In this document: one piece after another, positions 48,561-59,690 of the stretch
How the letters are laid out: each line of letters starts with the position of its first letter
How positions within the stretch are numbered: position 1 is the stretch's first letter
Assembly: GCF_051020985.1 (NCBI RefSeq)
Contig: NC_135003.1
Span: forward strand, 3,806,001 to 3,870,000
Source of the DNA: Nomia melanderi
Taxonomy: Eukaryota; Arthropoda; Insecta; Hymenoptera; Halictidae
Length of the DNA stretch: 64,000 nt
Reading direction: 5' to 3'
The notes under the pieces: generated by a model
Told to the model about the DNA's origin: nothing
The model's database searches: none
Seen by the model: the letters and a program-made list of their open reading frames with translations, nothing else
Translations under genes and position numbers: made by a program

Positions 48561-49003
48561 ATTTCCAAAACAGGAGGCGCGAGAAGTTTAATAGAAATGT
48601 AACTTTCAAATATTTGGGCTATTATCATAAATGTTTTCGGTGTTTATACCGAAAATCATCAGTACCAAGACGTTCTAGGGTTGGAACATTCCATTATTGC
48701 AGTGGCTAACAAAATTCAGACTGAAATCCTACGAAAACTTATCGACAGTATGCCAAATCAGATTTTTCACTTAATATAGAACAAAGGGAGTCCCACTAAT
48801 TATTAGTTTAAATTATAAAATCATTCCACTGTTTCATAATTATTCTAATTGACAGTTTTTATTACGATGCTATAATTATGCAATAATAAAAAATCACATT
48901 TCTTAGTATATCTCGTTTTATTTATTCGATACATTACTAAGATTTGCTTGAAATGTGTTATTCTCTTTAAACTCAGATAAATTAATTTTTATACATTCTT
49001 AAT
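48561..49003. other. AT-rich spacer with a possible transposon end
   Basis: ACAAAGGGAG at 48781-48790 resembles the right terminus of the TA-flanked element at 54783-55130, but I cannot find its partner. Nothing else is recognised. Confidence 0.25.
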
Positions 49004-49175
49004 CAAAGATTTGAAACACTTAAAAATATAGGTGGTGCTGAAGTTATGCAACGCAGTATTAATACATTTTTTACCGTTTGAAAGTGTGTGTGTATTATTT
49101 TATGAAAAGGGGGGGGGGGCAAGATTAGACCTTTTTTAATAGGGAGCGTGGTAACATAAAATTTGGAAATCACTG
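49004..49175 (-). mobile_element. hAT-like MITE or fragment with poly-G
   Basis: Read on the minus strand from 49175 the sequence starts CAGTGATTTCCAAATTTTATG, continues with TTACCACGCTCCC, and has a poly-C run (11 C, plus-strand poly-G at 49109-49119). This is the layout typical of hAT terminal regions (CAGTGGTTCCCAAAC-type start, then C-rich blocks). The opposite end (CAAAGATTTGAAACAC at 49004) is a weak match and no clear 8-bp target duplication is visible, so the boundaries are uncertain. Confidence 0.4.
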
Positions 49176-50640
49176 GTTTAATGGACTTTGATGTGGTCGC
49201 GTATGGGTTGATCCAGGAGAGTTCCTTGAAAGCTGGGAAAAAGTTGGTCGTTAGTTCTGATAATGCTTTTGTAGGTTGGATTTGTATGTTTATGGAAAAA
49301 GAAATTTGTAACGAAAAATTAAAAATTTTGATTATAAAAATATATAGAATGGTATAGTTTTTTGTTGTCACATTTAATACTTTTTACTTCTTACGTATAT
49401 AGTGGTAAGAGGAATATTTCTTATTACTTTAGAATATTCTTGTAAAACAGTGATTCTAAAAAATTTGTTACTTCGTGATTGTAACTGGCCGTTGAGAAAT
49501 ATGACATCTGTAATTTTTAATCGTTCATTTTTTAAAATTATTAAATAACCATGTACATTGAATTTTAAGAAATTCGTAAAGAAAATATGTATATTCGTAA
49601 AATTGTTTTCTTCTACTTCTCTTTTGCTACTACTTCTGTGACTGCTTCATATTAATGCATATGATAACTTTTTAATTAAAATTCCATGAAATATTTCTGT
49701 AATACCATTTGAAGAACGAGCTGTTGGCGTCATTGAAAAATACGCGTCTCGAGAGAGTGGCCAGTGGATCGTGTTAACGATTTTCTGGCTTTATCGGTGC
49801 ACCGTTTCGAAAACAAAACCAGTCGCTGATTGTATTACGAGATTGCGCGTCGTATCTCATTTGCATCCCCCACGATGCTTTTATGTATGTTATTACCCGT
49901 AACTTTTTTCTTGTGAATGAATTCTGCTCGAGGAAGTTCGAGTAAAGAAGTACAATACACGTTGGGAAAGAAATCTATTCCTAAATTGTACGATCAACCG
50001 AGATTTTGTATTCAACAAGAAAATTGAAAATTGAAGTCATTTTGAGAATTTCTGTAAGAACGAAAATTAAATGTACATGCATTATTAAAATATTCTTAAT
50101 TTTTCTGTGAATAAATTAATATTTGTATCTGTTTAATTGCGTATAAAGAGAAATCGCCTTTTCTCCTAATAAATATTAATGCTTGGACGGTAATGGAAAC
50201 ATTTATCATTAAATTTTATTCGCAACATTTCATTATAATTATTTAAAATAAAACATTCTCATTCCGCTAAAAAATTATGACTTGCCAATACCGCAATGTA
50301 ATCTCATTTTTCTATATTTCAGATTTCATTCGTATTCAGTCTTATCAGACTTACAACAATGATATGACAATCCTTAAAATCAAATAGACAACATACGTGA
50401 AAGTGAAATTCAATTATTCCCTCGGTCCGTTAATATTAATCTCCAATCTCAACAGTATTCGCGTGTTGTACGTGGAAAGTACCAGGACAAATTTCGATTA
50501 GACTGTTGCGCGAATTCTGAACTATGACCAAAGATAAAAATAGTGCCATTTAATATTTAACGTTCACTTTCTGATTACAATACAGTACAATCAAATACAA
50601 CAGGTCTACCCTATTATTATAGCAGTTCATATTTCCATAA
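49176..50640. other. AT-rich stretch, nothing recognised
   Basis: A small CpG-richer patch lies at about 49725-49870. An acceptor-like TTTCTATATTTCAG ends at about 50331 without an exon-like continuation. Confidence 0.4.
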
Positions 50641-51053
50641 CCTAAGGTTCAATTCCCCCAATCTTTCGCGTCGAAAACGTCGAGCACTAAAAACCTCCGG
50701 TCACCCTATATTACAACAGCAACTGGCGCACACTTTTTCCCGCGGTATTTACGACGTAGATACGCGGTGAGGTAGCGAACGTTAATCTAGATAAGAGCGC
50801 GGACGAGGGGAGAAAAGAAATGACAACGCGAGCACGATACGCGAGAATCGTAATTGCACCTCGGGGTGTTTGAAATATTCAAAAACTGAGACTCTACGAT
50901 AATCCATTAATTCCTCGAGACCGGAACTGCTACCTTTGACACGTTGACTCTCACGAGAATTTTGAGCGTTTAAATTTCTTCTATCCGTTCTGCTGCAAAA
51001 ACTTGTACAATTGAAATTCAAAAACTCTCTAACTTCAGTTACTTGTGTTCCAT
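50641..51053. other. Small CpG-rich island
   Basis: GC-rich from about 50660 to 50970. The string GACACGTTGACTCTCACGAG (50939-50958) resembles a TTAACACGTTGA terminus without TTAA. No gene is recognised. Confidence 0.3.
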
Positions 51054-51255
51054 TTAACCTATTAAATATAATAATAACCTATTTAATAAAATCAAAAAAT
51101 GAAGCGTGTACTCGTAAATCGTAGGACAAATGCACTTAGGGTATATTCTAATGAAAAACCAAAGAAAAACAAAGAAGAATTACATGTTTATCTAAAAAAC
51201 TAAAGAATTCATTGTTGAAAGAATTAGTACTCTACAACTAAAATTTAGAAGAAGG
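51054..51255 (+). mobile_element. TTAACCAGTTAAC-family MITE, copy 3 (right end lost)
   Basis: It begins TTAACCTATTAAATATA and follows the copy at 34551 through TGAAGCGTGTACTCG, CAAATGCACTTAGGG, ATGAAAAACCAAAG and ATTACATGTTTATCTA. Homology fades after GAATTAGTACTC and no GTTAACTGGTTAA end is found, so the right boundary is approximate and the element is decayed or truncated. Confidence 0.7.
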
Positions 51256-51519
51256 TCCTCTTCTACAAATTGAAAATCACATGTACATATAAGTAAAACT
51301 CTGTGAGACAAATTTTCGTTCCTTGAACTTCTTTTACTCAAAAACTCGATTCAACGCAACTTCTTTTATCTTTCCTTAGGGATCGACTGTATCCTATATT
51401 TTTTCGTAACAAAAAGAAAGTAAAATAACAACATTCTTAATTGCTTACAGTCATTTCTTTATTATACATTCTGCACTTGTGTACACTCGTATTTGTCATA
51501 AATGCATAAAATCCTCCGT
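51256..51519. other. AT-rich spacer
   Basis: Nothing is recognised in this spacer. Confidence 0.35.
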
Positions 51520-51950
51520 TTACCAATGAGTAACAGGCATAGTCGGGGACCGAAACAGGTGTTCTCCAAGCGTTCTCCAAAGCTGCGTGGCTCTTCGCGA
51601 CGACTGCTCGTGGATCCTGCGGCCTCGACGGCCAGTCGATATTATTGAGTTCAAATAAACGCCACCTTTTGTCTCAGTCGACGGCCGCGGACAATTGAAT
51701 GTAGAGTTAAAAATAAAATGACCGTTTAAAAGCGGCGCATCCCATCGAGGCCGACTACCGTGATGCCGGGCTCCCGCGTGCCGGAACAGAGATTCCGGCG
51801 CTAACCGGGACAAAGTCAATTGAAATTCCGTGGCTGCATAATATGCTCGGACGGCCGATTGGTTTTTCTTTAATTCCCGTACTGTCCCAGTGGTTCCGCT
51901 CTGGCGTTGACGATTCTTTTCTGGGCTGGTTCTATAACCAGCGCTACGAA
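51520..51950. other. CpG-rich island
   Basis: The GC-rich block carries a 99-codon minus-strand frame (51520-51819) that is rich in R, S and H and has no recognisable motif. Probably regulatory. Confidence 0.3.
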
Positions 51951-53020
51951 TTTGTGGGGTTTATTCTTATTTGCTGACATTCTGCCTTGATTCATTTTTA
52001 AACCCCCTGCTATGGTTTGTTGCTTGGATTAACTTTGGATTAGTAACTTGTAGAATTTATTTTATTGTTAATTACTTTTAAGCTGGAACAAAATTGCATA
52101 TTTATTTTGGGAGCAGATGTATTGTTAATGTTAATTATTTATCTTTTGAAAGTTTTCTTTTTTTTTCATTTGATGTTAGTTTAATACTAAACTAATAAAC
52201 ATCAAAATGACCAATTTCAAATTCTGTATCTTGTGATTATAGAAAGTGTAAAGGTACATCAGAAATTATCAAATAAATTCATTTATTTATCCAAGGACAT
52301 ATTATAATGAATATTTTTATTCGTGCGAGTAACATCGTACTGTCACTTGTTACTAGGCTAGATGAGACAAATCGTTTACATTCATATTTAATTATCCGCT
52401 TTACAGGTTGACCGGTTAACACGAACACTTATTATTTCAGAACATGTCAGCTTTTTTATTTTATTATAAACATCAATGTCTAGAACTCTACCTGTTTTTC
52501 CATTCGTTTAGTGTACTGATATAATCCAGGCATTTATTCTTCTCGTAGACTTTTTTCAAGCCATGTTTATTTCAGGGCCACAGCTTGGCCCAGTTAAATG
52601 GTCTGTAAAAGGACACATTATATCATCCTTTAATTCTCTATCTAATAGTTTACGTCATCCTTGTGTAACAGTGTAGTTGGTGAAACTACGCGAAACCAAA
52701 AATAAAAGTTAAATGTTAAAATCAGTGTGCTTCTCTGACTCTGGTTAAGGTGTTACATGGTCGTTCTATTTATTATTCGCGCTTCGATGAAACTCTGGTA
52801 ATTATGAAACAGCTAGCTTGCCCAGTTGTAACATTCGTATACTGTTTATGTAATTATTATATAATTATTACTCAAATATTTCGAAAGTTAAATTGGGTGG
52901 AAGTTCAACATCACTTGATTTAGAGGATGTAACGGCACTTCGTTATAAATTTTAATATCAATAAATGTAAAATTAATTTGATTTTGCACCGGTAAAATAC
53001 GAGATCGTTTATAATTAGTA
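51951..53020. other. AT-rich stretch, nothing coding
   Basis: It contains a short hairpin-capable GGGCCACAGCTTGGCCC (about 52575-52591) and an acceptor-like CGCTTTACAG at about 52404. No exon is defined. Confidence 0.35.
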
Positions 53021-53212
53021 TTAACCCTTTGCGGACGAATGTCGACATTTCGGCGAGACGAAATCGCAAATAAATGATTTAATTACTCGAACAGCAAGAG
53101 ATCAGCACTTATTTTCTTTCTTTTTCTATTAATTAAGCAATTGATATATAATTTAGCTTCATCTGTTGAAGGTTTTGTACGTTTCAAAGCATCTCCGACC
53201 GCAAAGGGTTAA
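53021..53212 (+). mobile_element. piggyBac-type MITE, TTAACCCTTTGCGG family, uninterrupted copy (192 bp)
   Basis: TTAA lies at 53021-53024 and 53209-53212. The left end is TTAACCCTTTGCGGACG and the right end read inward is TTAACCCTTTGCGGTCGG. The interior (CAAATAAATGATTTAATTAC, TCGAACAGCAAGAGATCAGC) aligns with the larger copy at 54651. It preserves the empty site (TA at 53127-53128) at which that copy carries an extra element. Confidence 0.92.
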
Positions 53213-53234
53213 ATTTTTTACAATAAAAATATGT

Positions 53235-53362
53235 TTAACACTAAAACTGCTGAACAGTTAAATTGACTCTTTGAAATTTCTCTATAGAAATTCTAAGGGT
53301 GCATCTATTGAGAAATCAACAATGGATCATTTTGAAGATCCGTCTGGTAGTTTTAGTGTTAA
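53235..53362 (-). mobile_element. piggyBac-type MITE, TTAACACTAAAACTACC family, short copy (128 bp)
   Basis: TTAA is at both borders. The left end is TTAACACTAAAACTGCTG and the right end read inward is TTAACACTAAAACTACCAGACG. Its left portion (CAGTTAAATTGACTCTTTG, TCTATAGAAA, GCATCTAT) is the inverted counterpart of the right portion of the 218-bp element at 59361. About 90 bp of interior is missing. Non-coding. Confidence 0.9.
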
Positions 53363-53850
53363 AGATTTAACATTTGTGTTAAAATAAAAGGAAAGGAAAT
53401 AATTTCTAACAGTATACGGGGGATACTTATGAAATTGTTTTAAGTCCTTCGTGTTAAATCTTATTCTAATAAGGTTGATGTTGTTACATTTTCAAGCATG
53501 TGTAATTTGTACATTTCAATTGTTGCTCCACTGGTGTCAGGTGTTTCGTCGCGTATAATGATGCTACTGACTTAAAGCGGAACTCGGATGACTTTTGAAT
53601 AAACATGCCGCTGCTACGCTCAATCGGTTTAATCGAGTCAGGTCACACTTGGGTCATATTCATACAGAAAATATTCCTGCGCCGACTTAATCGTTTATGT
53701 TGCTTCAAACCAATACCGAAACTTTGTAAACAAATTTCGATTCTAAATCTAATTAACTCATGGTTGTTTTTGTCACATGGAATAATTAATTATATACATC
53801 CATTGAATCATAGAATCCAATCAATGTAAATAGAATAATATTCATACTTA
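53363..53850. other. Spacer within a MITE cluster
   Basis: AT-rich, with a weak CpG patch at about 53535-53690. Nothing is recognised. Confidence 0.35.
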
Positions 53851-54040
53851 TTAGCATTAGAACTATCAAGCAATTAAATTGACTATTTTGGATTTTTTTT
53901 ACACAAATTAAACAATAAACAACAAAATGAATCTGTGTATTTTTTTAATAATTACATAAAAAGAAACAAAAGAATGTTTTTCTTTTTTAGGTATAATCCA
54001 ATAGACCTAACCCTTTCCCCTGTACTAGTTCTAGCGTTAA
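53851..54040. mobile_element. TTAACACTAAAACTACC-family MITE, diverged copy (190 bp)
   Basis: It starts TTAGCATTAGAACTATCAAG followed by CAATTAAATTGAC, a diverged version of the family left end with TTAA changed to TTAG. The right end read inward is TTAACGCTAGAACTAGTAC. The interior is AT-rich. Confidence 0.6.
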
Positions 54041-54477
54041 ATTGAATTTCAAATCTGAGGTCTGAGGGGTTAGCCCTTTGTGTTTTGACGTACAGCATTT
54101 GCTTAGGCGATTAACTCATATGTGTATCAAGAAACTTTTTACCTTCAAGTATGAACACATACAAAATCTCACAGTAAAAAATACAAAAAGCGCAGTATAT
54201 GTGTATATGTATGTATACATACACGGAAACCATAAGTATTTAATTTTGTTTACATTGAAAATCGAATCTCTAGTTTTCAGGAAGAAAGATACGATAGTAT
54301 GCAAGTCAAATCAGTTGCTTGACTATTTCAATAACTGTCGCCTTACGGTCTAAATGTCTTCAATAGAACCGCGCAAATTGCAAGCCATATTGAGCACGGT
54401 TTCCTTGGAATGCTTGAAATGGAACACCATGAGCAACGAACGTGATTAACGAAATTGGATTGAGTTTGAAAACAGAA
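54041..54477. other. AT-rich spacer
   Basis: It contains a TATGTGTATATGTATGTATACATACA low-complexity patch at about 54198-54222. The 91-codon frame across it has no support. Confidence 0.35.
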
Positions 54478-54560
54478 TTAACATTAGAATTACCGAGTTT
54501 TTAATATGATTAATATACAGTCCTTATAGAAATTGTAACAAAATGAAACATTTGTAACAA
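54478..54560 (+). mobile_element. TTAACACTAAAACTACC-family left end (fragment)
   Basis: TTAACATTAGAATTACCGAG followed by TTTTTAATATGAT resembles the 5' ends of the elements at 21418 and 59575. No right terminus was found before the next element at 54651, so the end coordinate is approximate. Confidence 0.45.
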
Positions 54561-54650
54561 CTTAACAACATTGTAATATTTGTTTTGGTTTCTCCATATA
54601 GTTACTATACTATTCAAGTGGTTATTTATTTTACAACTCATTTCAGATAT

Positions 54651-55210
54651 TTAACCCTTTAAGGGCGACTGCCAACATATTGAAGACATTAGGCTCCCAT
54701 ATTTAGAACCAAAAATTATAAACAAATAATTTAAATATTCGAACAACAAAATATCAGCACAGAGTTTTCTTCTTTTTTATTACTCCCCCTGTTCTATAAT
54801 AATAATAGCAGTTGATGAATTTTATTTATCCCATAATGATAGTAGCAAACGAAAATGAATGCAGAACGCAACATTTATTATAAAAGAAAATTAGATTAAA
54901 TTAAACTATAAATTAAAAATATTACTCCTAATTTTTATTTTGAGTGTTTAGATAGTTTCTGAATTTTTCAGTAATTTCGTTACTGCATTTTAAACTTGTA
55001 AGTAGGATCCCTTGGCTGCGAAGCTTTACTTTCGCTCCACGCGATCTTATTTTGTTCTGTAAGAAATAGTTTTATGGTGCTTGAAACTCATTTTATTATG
55101 TAATTACGGATTATTATGGGACAAAGGGAGTATTTAATATGTCAATATGTAATATAGCTTTCTATGAAAGCAACTTTTGATACTGTAGAAAACCGCCCGC
55201 AAAGGGTTAA
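54651..55210 (+). mobile_element. piggyBac-type MITE, TTAACCCTTTGCGG family, copy split by a nested element (560 bp)
   Basis: Outer borders are TTAA (54651-54654 and 55207-55210). The left end is TTAACCCTTTAAGGGCG and the right end read inward is TTAACCCTTTGCGGGCGG. Removing 54783-55130 plus one TA leaves about 210 bp that aligns along its whole length with the 192-bp copy at 53021 (for example TATTCGAACAACAAAATATC versus TACTCGAACAGCAAGAGATC). Non-coding. Confidence 0.9.
54783..55130. mobile_element. Nested TA-flanked MITE (Tc1/mariner superfamily, Stowaway-like ends), 348 bp
   Basis: The element begins CTCCCCCTGTTCTATAAT. Its right end read inward is CTCCCTTTGTCCCATAATAA. It is flanked by TA at 54781-54782 and 55131-55132. 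The sister host element at 53021 has a single TA at the equivalent position, so the boundaries are supported by an empty site. The interior is AT-rich with no transposase. TIR type and TA target fit Tc1/mariner-derived MITEs. Confidence 0.88.
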
Positions 55211-56039
55211 CGATTTTAAGATATCAATAATTACGAAATAATACATTTTTATATGTCAAATCTTAAATTTCTCAGTTTTATACGTATCAACCTTGTAAAA
55301 TCCTGTTCTGTTAATTAAAACATTCATTTTAATTTTATCGAAATTTGTGGAATGTCGCAGATCTCATCGTTAATATCACAAACAGTTCATCGAGACGTAC
55401 GCTTGCATACCGCACGTTGCGACAGAATTTGTTAGAGTATAAAGCTGAATTTTTACTGTCGTTACGCAAGCGATTATTGTTGGTCTCGATCACAGTTTTA
55501 CTCGTTAGCAGTTGTATTATATGTGTTTTCCATTTGTTTAAAAACTTGTAGGAATTTAAATACAGTGCAAAAACTTTGTAGCGTAACGCTGCTAAATCAC
55601 GCTTACAATGCTTATGCTTCATTATCCACCTCGTGAACAGGTTTTAGAAGCTGTTTAATCTCCAAAAAGAAAGTATCTCTACGATTTCACCATTAGTAGA
55701 AATTATGACTGGACTCAAATTTTTGTGGAATTTTTATCCTTACATGTAAAATATGCTCTTTGTCATCGTCGTTCTGCGAAGTGTCCTCAATATTTTATCC
55801 CTCGCAATCTGCCTTCCTCATGAAATATTAAAGAAATACAAGGTAGGATTCTTTTAGCCGTTCTCCGAATATCGCGACGCACATCTGTCAAAACAGAATG
55901 AAACTGAAAAGACGGGATAACGAATAAGCAGTTGTATTTGAAAGTTAATGTTATAGCATTTCTTATAAATAAATTCTTTATTATTTCTTTTATTATTCCA
56001 TTGATTCTCTTTCAAAACGCAAAATGGTTCTAACTCTAA
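55211..56039. other. AT-rich stretch, nothing recognised
   Basis: Two overlapping frames (95 codons minus at 55335-55622 and 68 codons plus) have no supporting signals. Confidence 0.4.
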
Positions 56040-56206
56040 TATATTCGGATAAATGCGTAATTCTTCTTCATTTTGCTTTAGTTTTTCGTTCGAGTATATT
56101 ACAGGTGCATTTGCCCTGGGTTTGACGACTATACATTTTATTATTTGATTTTATTGTGCATACAATGAGAAATTTTTCAAACTAGATTCCACAATTACCT
56201 GGTTAA
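56040..56206 (-). mobile_element. TTAACCAGTTAAC-family MITE, copy 4 (inverted; distal end lost)
   Basis: Read on the minus strand from 56206 it starts TTAACCAGGTAATTGTGG. It follows copy 2 through TTCTCATTGTATGCAC, AAATGCACCTG, CGAAAAACTAAAGC and GAAGAAGAATTAC. The opposite terminus is not found, so 56040 is approximate. Confidence 0.72.
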
Positions 56207-57000
56207 TTGTCTCGAGACCAAAAATGTATGTCTTACGTCAGTTTAAAAATTAACGGCACATTCATTTCTTCGCATCGCGTGCATTCCGTGCAACCTTGTG
56301 CTTCCAAATTTGTCATGAATGCATAACAAGCCGGTAATCGCCATTGTCACACATCGGCGTGTCGGCAGCGTCGAGCGTAGTTCTGCTCGCGATCCTTAGG
56401 TGTGTCATCCACCTTTGTACCATTCCGGCGCCTTCAATGAACGTGCGTGCACCACGTGGCCGCGGGATTCTCTCGAGCCGTTAATAACTCGACGGCTGAC
56501 TCACGATTTCCTTCGAATGCATGCACGCACACACGCACACACGCACGCACGCACGCATGCCCGCCCACCGTCGATCGTCGGGCGTTCCGAATCGTAGGAT
56601 TTTTCCTGCTCGCGCGGTTCTCTCGGCGCGGTTCTTCCGACGGACCCATTGTTGGCTAGCACGTGCCGCAGCTGCTGCTCTGTCCAGCGACTCGTCGAAC
56701 CCTGACGATTCCACCGAGACACACACGGTTCGTTCTTGGATTCCGCTCGTGAATTATTCGCGATGCGATCGAATGCAACTCGCGCACATTGTACTCTTGA
56801 TATCGACTCGATACGCTGGTTCTGCTATGTTACCGGAACTAATGGAGTAGAAGGTTGCCCGCCTGAACGTTCTCGATCGCTGAAGAAAGTGAGCGTTTAG
56901 TAAATGGAGATAAATGAGCGGCGGAAGATTGATTAATAATCACCGCCTGTTTCGATGCGCGCGTGCGACGCAAGGAACGAAATTGTGTTTACAACCTTGC
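56207..57000. promoter_or_regulatory. CpG-rich island with CA/CACG microsatellite
   Basis: A GC-rich core lies at about 56270-56960, with a donor-like GAAA|GTGAGC at about 56888. The overlapping frames of 65-109 codons on both strands are generated by the His/Ala/Arg-coding repeat. Possible alternative promoter or enhancer. Confidence 0.35.
56519..56559. repeat. (CACG)n/(CA)n microsatellite
   Basis: Alternating GCAC and ACAC units over about 40 bp. Confidence 0.9.
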
Positions 57001-58659
57001 TGGCTGTTAATCAATGAACCCTGGGTAATAGGGATAAATTCATGGTATTCGTTGGACGTTCTTTGATCATTCATATGGGGTCGATCGATTTATGCTACGC
57101 AGTTGAATGTGGAATGGTAACTGCATACTTATACTGTGATTCAGATCTTTTCAGATCACTTGCTTGGACACTATGTGCAAGTGAGGGTTGGTGTTAAACT
57201 GTTCGCAGTGTAATAGCCAGTGAGATTTCTAGCTCGATTTAAGAAAAATCTGTGTTATTTGTGACATATTGATCGAAGTCGAAGTCCATTTTGGTGTTAT
57301 CAGTGTTCTGTATTTACGATCGTTTTTGATAGTGTTATTTTAGATTTATAATAAACGCGAAATTCCTTGGGGTTCGAACAAATTGTTGATAGAACAATAA
57401 AATTGACGAGTATAATCGAAATGATATATTCAGTCTGTGGTCTTTGCGATAAATACTTTGAGTCGACAGTTTAAATTTTCGTGCATGATACAACTTGTAA
57501 CGACGTATTAATCTTGCAAAATAAATTTTGATCGTAAAAGATAAATACCACTGAAACTAATGAAGAAATTTGAATTATCCTCTTTGTGATAAATATTTTT
57601 AAATTTTTGAGACATTTATAAATGACACAGAAAAATGGTAAGAGTACGAACAAGATTCATGCTTTGTTGTTAGAATTCAACAGCGCGAGAAACGTTATCT
57701 GACATGCAAGCGTTCTTTATCATTGAATTAATTTCTCTTTGCTATAAATAGTTTTGTTACAATAAACCATACAATGTCGGTTTAAATAGGTAACTGGTTC
57801 TGGCGCAGCTGATTGTTTATCCATATTCAAGGTCAGTGTTTAGATTGAAGGCCGATTTCCAGCATTATGAAATCGAAAATTTATTTATATGGTTAATTTT
57901 CCTGTAAATAACATCAGCGAATAAAGATAACTGGTTGTATATTTTAGAATATATAAATCGTTGATTTCCATCTCAACAGATTGAAAACAGACGATAAATT
58001 AATAGATTGCATATTCACTTTCCTATCATTTTTACATGTTACTACATTATGCAGCACAAATAGAAACACAATAAAACACACTTTCATCATCCATTAAAGG
58101 TTTACAACGCAAACCTTCATAATACCATAAACATTCCTACACACTGTACATCAAAACTATTAACTCATCAAAATCGTTCAACTTAAAATATATAAGCTAT
58201 CAAACTCAAATATATGCTAAGCCAACACAAGTAGTGTTAGGCTATCACGTGATGGTTAGGCCCAGGAATTCGGTTAATCAATTACCTTTTTTTTTCAACT
58301 AATTTTCTGTCAGTTATATTTTTATTTCCTAATTCTGATATCTTCGATCACTACTTTGCTGATCGTCAATATAATTACACGTAACCAATCAAAACTATAA
58401 TTAATATGAATATATTTTATTATATTATATTATTATATACTAACATAAAGAATAACTATACGTAAAAGATTCATTTCGCCCAAAATCCAGGTTCATCGAA
58501 CGTGCTTCACACAATTGAACCCATGTATTTCAAAACAACACAAGTCAACCAATCAGTTGATCGTCATCTTCGTTCATTCATTCCATATCTATTCCATTGA
58601 TGTTTGCTGCAAGCATTAGCTACATACACGTCGTCATTACGTGTACATGTTTAATATTA
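57001..58659. other. AT-rich stretch, nothing recognised
   Basis: Weakly mixed composition to about 57350, then AT-rich. A weak acceptor/donor-like AATAG|GTAACT at about 57789-57790 lacks a pyrimidine tract. Confidence 0.4.
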
Positions 58660-58831
58660 TTAACCCCTTTCCAGTCTTATTCTATGTCAATGTGTGCTCT
58701 AAGGTATAATCACTCTTACAAAGGAATAATATATAAGTTGCATTCAAATAAATTGGATAAGTTTTGTTTGTTAAATTTTATCTGAAATTTTCATCATGAG
58801 TCTGACACGATATTGTAAGGCAATGGGTTAA
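58660..58831 (-). mobile_element. piggyBac-type MITE, TTAACYCCTTG family, copy 3 (172 bp, inverted)
   Basis: Read on the minus strand it begins TTAACCCATTGCCTTAC, then CAATATCGTG, TCAGACTCATGATGAAAA and AAATTTAACAAA, matching copies at 15486 and 24705. The other border is TTAACCCCTTTCC at 58660. It is shorter than the other copies by about 80 bp in the interior. Non-coding. Confidence 0.88.
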
Positions 58832-58899
58832 ATTGGCTCGGATAAGCCGGTTACATCAACAACTCCTGGATAACGCAAAAAAGTGGCTTTACGCTACTT

Positions 58900-59345
58900 C
58901 GGAATTCACGGCTTCAAACAATGCACATAAGCAAATTGTCGAGAATGCCACGGTTTACAGAACTCGGCAGCTCGATTACTGTTTCCGGCCGATACAGTGA
59001 CCAGTTTTTATCGGTCAGTTTTTCCATCGTTAAGGAACACGGGGCATTATCGTGTGGCCTGTGCACGTAGGTGTGCTTGTGTGCGCGCTGACGCGCGTGC
59101 GTTGTCTTTCTCCACCTACTTCGGGAGCCAGAGCGATCGCCGATCACGGTAGCCGTGTGCACCGCCCCACGCGGGCCTCCGTAGGCGCCGGAACGGTGCG
59201 GCGCAGCTTTCTCGGGGATAAGTTGGCCTGGAATCGCACGCGGCGGCGTTGCAGCCTGCAATTTGCAGTCGATCCGCTGCACACGCACCTCGGACGTCAC
59301 CACTGTGTCCCGTTACCACCACGCGCGGCGCCCAAGGGTGGCGGG
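58900..59345. other. CpG-rich island bordered by MITEs
   Basis: About 350 bp has very high GC (59050-59345) between MITEs. Open frames of 93-129 codons overlap on both strands (plus 59052-59351; minus 58914-59303), but none has a recognisable motif and there are no clear splice sites. Regulatory DNA is the simplest reading. Confidence 0.35.
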
Positions 59346-59360
59346 GGTTGAAATGGGACA

Positions 59361-59578
59361 TTAACACTAAAACTATCAGACGGATCAGAATGACCAATTC
59401 TTAATTTATTCTTTTTGCAATTATGAAAAAGAGAACAGATGTTTCTGTAAGAAATTATTAAAGAAATAGAGGCAGTGATGCGCAAACTGAATTGAAAATT
59501 AATTAAACTCTCGATAGATGCGCTCATGAAGTTTCTATAGAAGAATTCCAAAGAGTCAATTTAACTGCTCGGTGTTAA
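59361..59578 (+). mobile_element. piggyBac-type MITE, TTAACACTAAAACTACC family, long copy (218 bp)
   Basis: TTAA is at both borders. The left end is TTAACACTAAAACTATCAG and the right end read inward is TTAACACCGAGCAGTTAAATT. The sequence is the inverse of the 128-bp copy at 53235 at both ends (GATCCGTCTG and CAGTTAAATTGACTCTTTG landmarks), with extra interior. It shares its right TTAA (59575-59578) with the next element. Confidence 0.9.
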
Positions 59579-59690
59579 CACTAATGGAATTAGAGTGACG
59601 TATTTCGAATTTTTTATAAAAATGATAACAATACGTTTCTTGGGGTTTGGAAAGTTTCCTAGTTTTGTATATGTACAAATATGGTAGACC
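59575..59690 (+). mobile_element. Second TTAACACTA element, abutting the previous one (right end not found)
   Basis: It begins TTAACACTAATGGAATTAG at the TTAA that ends the preceding element. Its interior (ATACGTTTCTTGGGG, then TGTACAAATATGG) matches the interior of the element at 21418. A right terminus could not be located, so the end is approximate. Confidence 0.6.

Noticed and set aside
56400..56850. His/Thr/Arg-rich frames, including one of 109 codons
   Set aside because: They come from translation of a CACG/CA microsatellite in several registers.
58914..59303. 129-codon minus-strand frame in a GC-rich island
   Set aside because: It overlaps equally long plus-strand frames in the same DNA. 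It has no motif or splice support, and composition explains its openness.
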